The position numbers were made by a program, and so were the translations under genes. Below, piece after piece: positions 1 through 7,517 of a stretch of 64,000 nt of DNA (positions are counted from its first letter, which is position 1; every line of letters starts with the position of its first letter). The stretch is taken from positions 744,001-808,000 of the forward strand of contig SUTB01000001.1 of the NCBI GenBank assembly GCA_015063125.1. The letters are read 5' to 3'. A model generated the notes under the pieces. The model had not been told where the DNA came from. It ran no database searches and saw only the letters and a list, made by a program, of their open reading frames with translations. This DNA is from Thermoplasmata archaeon (GTDB lineage Archaea; Thermoplasmatota; Thermoplasmata; Methanomassiliicoccales; Methanomethylophilaceae).

Positions 1-322
1 AGTCGGTAGCGATGATGATCTCGTCCGACTCGGAGGCGATGTCCTTGATGGTGTTGAGGATGGATTTCACACGCACCGATTTGACCTGCGGGGCGTAGAC
101 CAGCTCGGCAGGCTTGATTGCACCCCAGTCGTTGTACTCCTTGGGGTAGTCCAGCTCTATGATGTGTCCCCTGAGGCTCACTACGTTGTAGTCGTCGCCT
201 CCGGCCGTGAACTTGATGACGGTGGCACCGTTAGCTGAAGAAGATTGCGATTTTCCGTCCGAAAGGATGGTGGAGATCCTCCTGGCGGCGTTCGCTTTCT
301 CGGTGATGATCAATTTCCTCAT
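1..322 (-). CDS. topA: DNA topoisomerase I, N-terminal part (cut by window edge)
   Basis: Only the first 107 codons are present; the gene runs off the left edge. The protein opens with MRKLIITEKANAARRI and continues with a region containing SLRGHIIELDYP and a terminal EIIIATD. This is the Toprim fold seen at the start of archaeal type IA topoisomerases: the early Glu (TEK) and the acidic ATD motif bind Mg2+. The enzyme relaxes negative supercoils by single-strand passage. The start is the ATG at 322-320. The catalytic Tyr domain is outside the window. Family assignment rests on the Toprim segment alone. Confidence 0.85.
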   Translation of the reverse strand, partial: MRKLIITEKANAARRISTILSDGKSQSSSANGATVIKFTAGGDDYNVVSLRGHIIELDYPKEYNDWGAIKPAELVYAPQVKSVRVKSILNTIKDIASESDEIIIATD

Positions 323-406
323 TGCCTTTCAGAAACTGGCCCGATGGTATAAATTGATTGGCCTGGGCAGTCGGGTGGCCGCCCGGGCCGATGAGTGTGA
401 AAAAGA

Positions 407-847
407 TCAGTGCCTGTGGCCGATGTGGTGCATATTGCCCGAGGAGGGCGCTACCATGGTGAGCCTTCCCCTTAGGACGCCTTTGAGGCTGGTGATCTCG
501 GAGGCGAACTCCTTGAGGGAAGCGAGCTTGTCCTCGCAGATGAGGATCTCCATGCACTTGGAATCGTCCAGGTGTATGTGGACAGAGGTCTTCACGAGCC
601 CCTGGTGATGGTGCTCGAGGTCGGTGATCTTCTCTCCGACCGCGGAAGCCGTATGATCGTAGACGATCACGACTGTACCGACCATCCACTCGTCATCGTT
701 CTTCCACTCGTTCTCTGCGAGGGAATCGCGGACCAGATCGCGCAATGCTTCTGATCTGCTGCTGTATCCTTTCTTCGCGATGTCCGCGTCGAAAGCTTCC
801 AAAAGATTGGGCTCGAGTGATACGCCGATACGGGTGACGCCTGTCAT
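407..847 (-). CDS. nikR: NikR-type nickel-responsive transcriptional regulator
   Basis: 146 residues. Residues 1-45 form a ribbon-helix-helix DNA-binding domain (TRIGVSLEPNLLEAFD..., then SSRSEALRDLVRDSL). Residues 55-140 form an ACT-like nickel-sensing domain. The nickel ligand pattern of NikR is visible: an upstream His (VYDH), then VHIHLDDSKC supplying His-x-His and Cys. A His-rich end (HHIGHRH) is extra. In known NikR proteins nickel binding to the tetramer turns on repression of nickel uptake genes. The promoter side (848-940) carries an inverted repeat that may be its own operator. Nickel use is consistent with the hyp genes further on. Confidence 0.92.
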   Translation of the reverse strand: MTGVTRIGVSLEPNLLEAFDADIAKKGYSSRSEALRDLVRDSLAENEWKNDDEWMVGTVVIVYDHTASAVGEKITDLEHHHQGLVKTSVHIHLDDSKCMEILICEDKLASLKEFASEITSLKGVLRGRLTMVAPSSGNMHHIGHRH

Positions 848-864
848 GAGTTTTGTTATTATCT

Positions 865-918
865 CTAAATATAAATAGTGTTACTGATAGTATAAAAAAC
901 AGCGTTTCCGATAACACT
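865..918 (-). promoter_or_regulatory. nikR promoter with candidate NikR operator
   Basis: A TATA-like stretch (865-877) lies just before the nikR ATG and suggests a leaderless transcript. An inverted repeat, AGTGTTA at 877-883 and TAACACT at 912-918, lies immediately upstream. The half-site GTGTTA resembles reported NikR half-sites, but the 28-base spacing between the six-base arms is longer than the usual 13-16. A second TATA-like run (889-898) faces the other way. Confidence 0.45.
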
Positions 919-1003
919 AGTTCGATATTCATGACGACCTATGTGTCAGATTCTCTGGTTCCGCATGGCACGTTATTTAAGGTCATTCAGCAATCACAGT
1001 CAC

Positions 1004-1798
1004 ATGTCCGTTGAAATCGACAATCTCCAGAACGCGCTCGTTTCGGCAATCAAGAGCCAAGTCCAGGGCGAGGACATCGCTGTGGCATTCTCCGGAGGAT
1101 TGGACTCCGGTCTCGTGGCTGCGATAGCGAAAGAGTACGCAAGATCCGTGACCCTGTACACGTCCGGTAAGGACCAGTCATACGACGTGGTCATGGCACA
1201 GGAGATGTCGGAGAGGCTCGGCCTACCCTGGCTTCACATCCCCCTCACCGAGGATAACATCGAGGCCAGGCTCAGGGAGATGATCTCGATTACCGGGACT
1301 TCCAGCCCTCTTACCCTCTCGTTCGAGCTCCCGCTGTTCTTCGTATGCAGGACCGTCCGCGAGAAGTACGTGCTAAGCGGACAGGGATCTGACGAGCTCT
1401 TCGCCGGATACTCGAAGTACATCGGACTCTCCATAGAGGAACTGGATAGGATGAGGAAGGCGGACCTCGGAAAGCTCATTTCCTCTACCATCCCTCACGA
1501 GACCAAGGTCGCCGACCACTTCGGAAGGAAGGTCCTGTACCCCTACATGGATTCCATCGTCACCATGCAGGTCAACGCACTGGACCTCAACGAGCTGAAG
1601 CCCGCCGATGCGGATCACAGGAAGATGCTCCTCAGGCAGGTAGCGACCAACCTCGGATACCCCTTCATCGCTGAAAAGAAGAAGAAGGCAGCTCAGTACG
1701 GATCCGGAACCATGGACCTCGTCCGCAAGGTGGCCGAGAACAAGGGCATGACCTACGCCGAGCTCGTCGACAGCATTTATAAGGAAATCTTCGAGTGA
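1004..1798 (+). CDS. Asparagine synthetase-like PP-loop ATP pyrophosphatase
   Basis: 264 residues corresponding to the C-terminal synthetase domain of AsnB, with no N-terminal glutaminase domain. The PP-loop SGGLDSG is at residues 29-35, and SGQGSDELFAGYSKY matches the second nucleotide/substrate motif of asparagine synthetases. Such domains adenylate a carboxylate and release pyrophosphate; without glutaminase it would use free ammonia or a different nucleophile. The start is chosen at 1004 because TTATTTAAGG (973-982) is a TATA box about 25 bases upstream. It overlaps the convergent ATP-grasp gene by 22 bases. A paralogue lies at 38718-39662. The substrate is unknown. Confidence 0.75.
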   Translation: MSVEIDNLQNALVSAIKSQVQGEDIAVAFSGGLDSGLVAAIAKEYARSVTLYTSGKDQSYDVVMAQEMSERLGLPWLHIPLTEDNIEARLREMISITGTSSPLTLSFELPLFFVCRTVREKYVLSGQGSDELFAGYSKYIGLSIEELDRMRKADLGKLISSTIPHETKVADHFGRKVLYPYMDSIVTMQVNALDLNELKPADADHRKMLLRQVATNLGYPFIAEKKKKAAQYGSGTMDLVRKVAENKGMTYAELVDSIYKEIFE

Positions 1799-2571
1799 GC
1801 GACGTACTCCATGTACATCCTGGCCGGATCGAGATCCGTGAGCGAGTAGAGCATCCTGGTGCCCACCACATCCTCAATCTCGTTCAGGTAAACCTTCCCG
1901 TCCCCGAACACGAAGTCTATGCCGATGAAATCGGCCATGAGTTCGGGGACTATCCTTCTCACAATATCGACGGCTTCTGATGGAGGCTCGACCAGTTCTG
2001 CCTTCCCGCCGAGCTTGAAATTGGCCCTGAAATCCGAATTGGACGAGCGCATGACCGATGCGATGATCCTCCCTCCGAGGACATAGACGCGCAGATCCCT
2101 ACCGGGAGATGATGCGAATTGCTGGACTATGGGCTTCCTTCCGTCCAGTCTGTCGCAGTATTCAGATACTTCCTTCTCGTTCTCAGCCTTGAAGACCTCA
2201 GTCCCTCCGTGGCCTATACATGATTTGACCACCCAAGGAGGGCCTGGCGGAAGCTGCTGCCCAGGGAACGAGAAAGGAAGGATCGGTATCCCCAGGCTCT
2301 TCACGAAGGAATAAGTGAATGCCTTGTCGTTGCATATCCTGCAGACAGAGGATTTGTTGAACACGGTGCTCCCGTAATCCTCCAGCTGTGAGACGAGATC
2401 GCTGTCCCTTATGCGCGAGATTACTATCTCGGGAGCGTCCTCGATGTCCATGGTATCAGTGGTAACGATAGAACAATCCATGCCCAGCTCGTTGCCGCAA
2501 TCCCTTAGACGTTCGGCGAAGAACGTATTGGACTCCAGGTCCGTCCTGTCATAGAGAATCCAGCATCTCAA
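1777..2571 (-). CDS. RimK-like ATP-grasp ligase (second of a tandem pair)
   Basis: 264 residues. The N-terminal pre-ATP-grasp domain (RCWILYD) is followed by the ATP-grasp fold: PWVVKSCIGHGGTEVFKA (ATP-binding Lys and Gly-rich loop), PIVQQFASSPGRDLRVYVLGG, and an acidic metal site in FIGIDFVFGDGKVYLNEIED. RimK relatives join an amino acid to a carboxylate with ATP, as in the coenzyme ligases CofF and MptN. No in-frame ATG or GTG exists near the start, so a TTG at 2571, four bases after the stop of the upstream paralogue, is the likely start with translational coupling. The substrate cannot be inferred. It ends in TAA inside the 3' end of the convergent PP-loop gene. Confidence 0.7.
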   Translation of the reverse strand: MRCWILYDRTDLESNTFFAERLRDCGNELGMDCSIVTTDTMDIEDAPEIVISRIRDSDLVSQLEDYGSTVFNKSSVCRICNDKAFTYSFVKSLGIPILPFSFPGQQLPPGPPWVVKSCIGHGGTEVFKAENEKEVSEYCDRLDGRKPIVQQFASSPGRDLRVYVLGGRIIASVMRSSNSDFRANFKLGGKAELVEPPSEAVDIVRRIVPELMADFIGIDFVFGDGKVYLNEIEDVVGTRMLYSLTDLDPARMYMEYVAHSKISL

Positions 2572-2575
2572 AGTA

Positions 2576-3436
2576 TCACTGTATGAGGTTGACTATATGC
2601 CTGATGATGTGGTCGGAGACGTCGATGCCGGTAGCGTTCTTCAGATTAGTGATGTGAGCATTGGAGTTCACCTCGCACACAACTGGGCCTTCCGGCGAAT
2701 TGATGATGTCCACTCCGGCGAAGTCCGCCTGGACCGCCGCTGCCGCATCTATTGCGAGGATTGCTTCCTCCTCCGTCGGGACGTACTTGGTCATGGTGCC
2801 TCCGTTGCTGGCGTTGGCCCTGAAATCTCCGTCCACGGCCTTGCGCTTGACTGCTGCGACAACCTTCTCACCGACGACCTCGATCCTTATGTCCTCGGCA
2901 TCGCATTCGATGTATTCCTGGAAGATCTTCGGAGCGGGATCCGATGATTCGTTCATTAGGTCGGACTCATCGACGATGAGCCTCACCTGCTCCCCGAAGG
3001 AGCCGAAGCAATCCTTGACGACCATCGGATAACCGAGGATGTCCTGGACGGTCTTCACCCAATCGCCGAGGGGCTGTCCGAAAGTCATCGGGGAGGCCAG
3101 AGTCCTGATGGACGGGATGCCGTAATCCGCCAATGTGAGATGGGTGAGGGACTTATCGTCGCATACCCTGATGCACTCGGAGCAATTGAACACCGGATAT
3201 CCGCACACCTCCAGGTTCTTGGCGAGCTTCACATCCTTGTCCCAGAATACGACGAAATCGCAATTGCCGAGCTTCTCATGGAACGCCTCCTCATCCCCAA
3301 TGGGAACGGTCAGATCGGTGTTGTGGAAGACCACTATCGGGATGCCCGCCCTTGATCCTGCCTGAACGATCATATCGGCAGGTTCCCTGAAGGAATCGTT
3401 GCAAAGGTGCCCGTTGATGACTACAGCTCCTCTCAT
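2576..3436 (-). CDS. RimK-like ATP-grasp ligase (first of a tandem pair)
   Basis: 286 residues, paralogous to the next gene. Both share the layout of an N-terminal domain ending in a CxxxCxDKSxT-like segment (NCSECIRVCDDKSLTHLTLA), an ATP-binding strand (YPMVVKDCFGSFGEQVRL), IFQEYIECDAEDIRIEVVGEKVVAAVKR, and the C-terminal metal-binding Glu/Asn motif VCEVNSNAH. EVNS/EVNSNA is typical of the RimK/CofF/MptN group. It is probably co-transcribed with the downstream copy, four bases away. Its promoter is divergent from folC. The two copies may add successive residues or form a heteromer; that is inference. Confidence 0.75.
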   Translation of the reverse strand: MRGAVVINGHLCNDSFREPADMIVQAGSRAGIPIVVFHNTDLTVPIGDEEAFHEKLGNCDFVVFWDKDVKLAKNLEVCGYPVFNCSECIRVCDDKSLTHLTLADYGIPSIRTLASPMTFGQPLGDWVKTVQDILGYPMVVKDCFGSFGEQVRLIVDESDLMNESSDPAPKIFQEYIECDAEDIRIEVVGEKVVAAVKRKAVDGDFRANASNGGTMTKYVPTEEEAILAIDAAAAVQADFAGVDIINSPEGPVVCEVNSNAHITNLKNATGIDVSDHIIRHIVNLIQ

Positions 3437-3489
3437 CGATTGTCGAAGGGACGCTCATGTTTTTATGACTACCTTCCATGGGGTTGAGC

Positions 3490-4725
3490 ATGAGCGGTCC
3501 GAACGTCGAATGGTTGGATGGACTCAACGTCCGCGGGATAAAGCCCGGTCTTGAGAGCATCACAACCCTGCTGGGAGCACTTGATGATCCGCAGAAGGGC
3601 CTTAGGACCATACATGTTGCGGGCAGCGACGGCAAGGGTTCCGTTTGCTGCATGCTCGAATCGATCCTCATCGCTGCTGGTTACAGAGTGGGGATGTTCA
3701 CATCACCTCATATTCTGAAGGTCAACGAATGCATCCGCATTGACGGAGATGAGATCACCGATGATCTCCTGGAAGATTGCCTGTCCAAGGTCAAAAGGGC
3801 ATCCGAAGGATCCGGATGCCAATGCACCAACTTCGAGGCCCTGACCGCATGTGCCCTCACGGCATTCCGTGAAGAGGAAGTGGACATCGCTATCGTCGAG
3901 GTCGGCATGGGAGGCAGGCTCGACTGCACCAATCTGGTGGAGCCGGAGGTCACCGTGATAAACAACATCAGCATGGAGCACACCAGATATCTGGGTTCCA
4001 CTCTCGAGGAGATCGCATCCGAGAAGGCAGGCATCATGAAGCCCGGCATTCCCTGCGTCACGATCAACACAGGAAGGGCTCTTGACGTGATCACCGAGCA
4101 CTCGGAGAGGCTCGGATGCTCCCTCAGGGTCATCGACCCCGAGGAAGTTGAAGTCCTCGAGAACGCATCGGACCACATCATGATACGCTACTGCGAAAGC
4201 AACTATCGCGTCGGTCTGCCTGGAAGATTCCAGGGCCGCAACGCCGCACTGGCGATCGAAGCGGTGCGCTCGCTTAAGGATTCCAACAGGATCATGCATT
4301 TCGTTCCCATAGGTTTGGACTGCGCCAGCTGGCCTGCGAGGATGCAGAAGCTGGAAGGGTTGCCGATAATCCTCGATGTCACCCATACCAAGAAAGGAGC
4401 GGAGTGCCTGAGAGATGACATAGAACAGATTTACGGCAGGGTCATCCTCGTCTCAGCGATGCTCAGCGACAAGGACCTGGACGGTGTGGCGGAGTTGCTG
4501 TCTCCGATAGCGTCAAAGATCTACGTATCCTCGCCGAATTCTCCGAGGGCGGCAGATAAGGATTATCTTGGATCCATTTACAGAAGGCACCACGGCGATG
4601 TGACGGTCTGTCCGACCGTAGGAGATGCTGTGGAGCAAGCAATTAATGACGGAGGAACCATTCTGGTGACGGGTTCCTTCAGGACCGCGGAGGACTGTCT
4701 TAGATGGCTGGAAAGAACAAAGTGA
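3490..4725 (+). CDS. folC: Folylpolyglutamate/dihydrofolate synthase family Mur ligase
   Basis: 411 residues. The FolC signature is clear: RGIKPGLE, the P-loop HVAGSDGKGS (residues 39-48), FTSPHI, VEVGMGGRLDCTN and the NISMEHTRYLGSTLEEIASEKAGI block. The family ligates glutamate to folate-type cofactors with ATP. Starts at 3478 or 3490 are possible; 3490 is preferred because a T-rich TATA-like element (3459-3468) lies about 25 bases upstream. It overlaps nth by 22 bases, so the two are one transcript. In this lineage the pterin substrate could be folate or another one-carbon carrier. Confidence 0.9.
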   Translation: MSGPNVEWLDGLNVRGIKPGLESITTLLGALDDPQKGLRTIHVAGSDGKGSVCCMLESILIAAGYRVGMFTSPHILKVNECIRIDGDEITDDLLEDCLSKVKRASEGSGCQCTNFEALTACALTAFREEEVDIAIVEVGMGGRLDCTNLVEPEVTVINNISMEHTRYLGSTLEEIASEKAGIMKPGIPCVTINTGRALDVITEHSERLGCSLRVIDPEEVEVLENASDHIMIRYCESNYRVGLPGRFQGRNAALAIEAVRSLKDSNRIMHFVPIGLDCASWPARMQKLEGLPIILDVTHTKKGAECLRDDIEQIYGRVILVSAMLSDKDLDGVAELLSPIASKIYVSSPNSPRAADKDYLGSIYRRHHGDVTVCPTVGDAVEQAINDGGTILVTGSFRTAEDCLRWLERTK

Positions 4726-5369
4726 GCGAGATACTGGACATACTGTCGCAGGACTACAACAAGGGAGCCTATCCCGGAAGGAACTCAGAAGGACTGAATC
4801 CCGAGTGGCCGTGCGATCCGTTCCATGTGCTGATCGCCACTATCCTCTCCCAGCGCACCAAGGACGACAACACCAGGAAGGCATCGGATAATCTCTTCCA
4901 CAAGTATGATTCCGTGGAGGAGATCGCGGATGCCGATGTGGAGGACGTCATACAGCTAGTCCACTCTGCCGGATTCCCCAGGCAGAAAGGGACCGCGATC
5001 GTTGAATGCTGCAAGATTCTCAGGGACGAGTACGACTGCGTCGTTCCATCCGACACCGACGAGATGATGAAACTGCCGATGGTGGGAAGGAAGACGGCTG
5101 CATGTGTGAGGTCTTACGCCATGGACATCCCGTCCATCTGCGTGGACACGCATGTGCACAGGATCTCGAACCTCATGGGGCTTGTGGATACGAAGAATCC
5201 CGAGGAGACTGAATTCGCCCTCATGGACATCACTCCAAGGGAACGCTGGTCGGATATCAACAGGTACATGGTCAGGCACGGCCAGGTGGTGTGCCTTCCG
5301 AACCATCCGCACTGCGAGAGGTGCAAGGTCATCAAATACTGCAAGCACGGAAAATCGGTCAAGAAATGA
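4704..5369 (+). CDS. nth: Endonuclease III, DNA base-excision glycosylase/AP lyase
   Basis: 221 residues. The helix-hairpin-helix (LPMVGRKTAACV) and the following VDTHVHRI segment with the catalytic Asp are present. The Lys of the lyase chemistry fits the GRKTA motif. The C-terminal [4Fe-4S] loop has the exact C-x6-C-x2-C-x5-C spacing (CLPNHPHCERCKVIKYC). The enzyme removes oxidised pyrimidines and nicks the abasic site. It starts inside the end of folC, so translation is coupled. Length is normal for the family. Confidence 0.95.
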   Translation: MAGKNKVSEILDILSQDYNKGAYPGRNSEGLNPEWPCDPFHVLIATILSQRTKDDNTRKASDNLFHKYDSVEEIADADVEDVIQLVHSAGFPRQKGTAIVECCKILRDEYDCVVPSDTDEMMKLPMVGRKTAACVRSYAMDIPSICVDTHVHRISNLMGLVDTKNPEETEFALMDITPRERWSDINRYMVRHGQVVCLPNHPHCERCKVIKYCKHGKSVKK

Positions 5370-5478
5370 TGCTTGTCAGAACATCAGCGACATCATTCGT
5401 TGCCTCATAGGCATACCTTAAGTAATCCCGCTTCTGTGGGCCATCAACTTATATGCTCCCCAGCTATAACCGACTTAG

Positions 5479-5859
5479 ATGCACGAGGTTTCAGTCGTAG
5501 CCACACTGGTCGATGCGATCATCAAGGAACTCCAGAAATACAAGGTGACAAAGGTCAATAGCGTCACCGTGATAATCGGAGACCTCACCAACCTCGGTGA
5601 GGAGCAGATGAGCTTCGCATACGAGATCGTGACCCGCGGGACGATCCTTGAGGGTTCGGAGTTCATTGTGGAGCACGAGCCTATCGAACTGAAATGCAAA
5701 TCATGCGGCTTCACCGGCCCAGCCAAGGTGCTCACGGACCCGGATTTCGATTCTCATTCAATCCCGGTCCTTGCATGCCCCGAATGCGGCGGTGCGGTGG
5801 ATGTCATAAAGGGACAGTCATGCATAGTGAAATGCATGGACATCGAGGAGGCAGAGTGA
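5479..5859 (+). CDS. hypA: Hydrogenase nickel insertion protein HypA
   Basis: 126 residues beginning MHEVSVV, where the N-terminal Met-His-Glu supplies the nickel site of HypA. The zinc domain has two CxxC pairs (CKSCGFTG and CPECGG). HypA delivers nickel to the large subunit of [NiFe] hydrogenases together with HypB. A TATA box (ACTTATATGC, about 5447-5456) sits at leaderless distance from the ATG. Its TGA overlaps the ATG of hypD (TGATG), so the two are coupled. Confidence 0.95.
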   Translation: MHEVSVVATLVDAIIKELQKYKVTKVNSVTVIIGDLTNLGEEQMSFAYEIVTRGTILEGSEFIVEHEPIELKCKSCGFTGPAKVLTDPDFDSHSIPVLACPECGGAVDVIKGQSCIVKCMDIEEAE

Positions 5860-6947
5860 TGTTCAAGTACAGGGACGAGGAGACGGCCAAGAAGATCCTG
5901 AACGGGATCAAGGACATGGGAGTGAAGGCCAAGTTCATGCACATCTGCGGAACGCACCAGGACACCATCGTCAGGTTCGGTCTGGAGCAGATGCTGAACG
6001 ATGTGGGCATAGAGATCGCCCAGGGGCCTGGATGCCCGGTGTGTGTCACCACCAGCCAAGAGATCGCGGATGCGATCACGCTAGCCAGGAACGGCGTCAC
6101 CGTCACGGCTTTCGGCGACCTTATGAGGGTGCCTACCACGATCGGGTCGCTCTTCCAGGCGAAGTCCGAAGGGGCCGATGTGAGGATCGTCTACTCCATA
6201 GACGATGCCGTGCAGATGGCCAGGGACCAGCCCGACAAGCCCCTTGTCTTCGTAGGGGTCGGATTCGAGACAACCGCCCCCTCCACCTGCGTCCCCCTCC
6301 ACAAGGACGACTGCCCCGAGAACTTCAGCGTATACAGCTGCCACAGGATCTGCCCCCCTGTACTCAAGACCATATTCGACCTCGGCGAGACCAACATCCA
6401 GGGACTCATCGAGCCCGGACACGTAGCCGTCGTCACGGGAACAGAGATGTTCAAACCCTTCTCGGAAGGGCCCTACAACATGCCCCAGGTGGTCTCCGGA
6501 TTCGAACCTCTCGACCTTTTGATGTCCGTCTACATGCTGTGCAAGCAGATCAAGGACGGAAGGCATGAGGTGGAGAACGAGTACACAAGGCTCGTCAGGA
6601 CCGAGGGCAACCCCATAGCTATGAAGCTGATCGAAGACACGTTCACCCCGGTGGACCGCTACTGGAGGGGATTCCCCAACGTGCCCAAATCCGCACTGGC
6701 GCTCAAGCCCCAGTTCGCGGACCACGACGCCACAAAGGTGCACGAGGACATCCTGAAGACCACCCCCTCTGTCGAGGCGGAGGCTAAGGGATGCAAGTGC
6801 GGCGACGTCCTCAGGGGACTCATCAAATCGGAGCAGTGCCCGATGTTCGGAAAGGTCTGCAAGCCCACCAACCCGATGGGCCCCTGCATGGTGTCCGCGG
6901 AAGGTAACTGCAGCATCGCATACAGATTAGGAAACAAGAGGCTTTGA
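5859..6947 (+). CDS. hypD: Hydrogenase maturation factor HypD
   Basis: 362 residues, full length. HypD motifs are HICGTHQDTI, the GPGCPVCVT cysteine pair, FGDLMRVP, GFETTAPS and the C-terminal cysteine-rich iron-sulfur segment. HypD with HypC assembles the Fe(CN)2CO group of [NiFe] hydrogenases. The ATG at 5859 overlaps the hypA stop. No hypC, hypE or hypF gene is in the window. The hydrogenases matured would feed H2 to methyl reduction in this type of methanogen, from family knowledge. Confidence 0.96.
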   Translation: MFKYRDEETAKKILNGIKDMGVKAKFMHICGTHQDTIVRFGLEQMLNDVGIEIAQGPGCPVCVTTSQEIADAITLARNGVTVTAFGDLMRVPTTIGSLFQAKSEGADVRIVYSIDDAVQMARDQPDKPLVFVGVGFETTAPSTCVPLHKDDCPENFSVYSCHRICPPVLKTIFDLGETNIQGLIEPGHVAVVTGTEMFKPFSEGPYNMPQVVSGFEPLDLLMSVYMLCKQIKDGRHEVENEYTRLVRTEGNPIAMKLIEDTFTPVDRYWRGFPNVPKSALALKPQFADHDATKVHEDILKTTPSVEAEAKGCKCGDVLRGLIKSEQCPMFGKVCKPTNPMGPCMVSAEGNCSIAYRLGNKRL

Positions 6948-6948
6948 C

Positions 6949-7512
6949 ATGACGCAACTGATGACGGACCTCCACATGAACAAGCGCATCCTCGTGGTCA
7001 CCAACGACTCCAAGGTGTTCAAGGACAAGAGCAAACTGCTGTCGGCATTCGAGATGTTCGAGGGAAGGGCGACCGAGGTCAAGAACCTGGTCGCACGTCT
7101 GGACACCGCAACGGACGATAAGGACAGGAAGATCTGCGACGTTTCGTACGGTGTAATAAGCGCACGCTACGGATTCGTGCCCGGCAACTACATGGTCACA
7201 GGATACGAGGAGACCATGGACACCGCTGAGGAATTCAAAGCGGTGGACCAGAACAAGGGATACGTGGAGCAGGTCTCCTACATCGCCAACGCCTTCGACA
7301 AGGTCATCTTCTGCATGCCCAAGGAGCTCTTCAGGCTGTTCCTTGAGGCCGACCAGATCGGCAAGGGCAAGCTCATCGCAGTCACCAATCCCGAGTTCAA
7401 AGAGGAATGCGAGAAGAGGGATTGGATCTACCTCGAGAGGAAGGGTGCGCGCGTCGGCAACGACAACGCGGACCGCATCGAGGAGATCATAAGGGAATTG
7501 TGCAAGCAGTGA
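6949..7512 (+). CDS. Conserved protein of unknown function in the hyp operon
   Basis: 187 residues, soluble, no signal or membrane segment. It begins one base after the hypD stop and its own stop is followed within a few bases by hel308. The segment YGVISARYGFVPGNYMVTGYE recalls the short SARYG motif of DUF6884/YaaA-like proteins, but the match is weak. A Rossmann-like alternation (KRILVVTND, DKVIFCMPKELF, KLIAVTN) is visible. A second ATG at 6976 (MNKRIL) could also be the start. The operon position suggests co-expression with hydrogenase maturation, though the link to hel308 may equally be housekeeping. Confidence 0.6.
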   Translation: MTQLMTDLHMNKRILVVTNDSKVFKDKSKLLSAFEMFEGRATEVKNLVARLDTATDDKDRKICDVSYGVISARYGFVPGNYMVTGYEETMDTAEEFKAVDQNKGYVEQVSYIANAFDKVIFCMPKELFRLFLEADQIGKGKLIAVTNPEFKEECEKRDWIYLERKGARVGNDNADRIEEIIRELCKQ

Positions 7513-7517
7513 TCCGA

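Noticed and set aside
6032-6743. Long frames on both strands inside hypD
   Set aside because: Shadow frames produced by GC-rich third positions; their products are Arg/His/Pro-rich and unlike any family, and hypD is complete.
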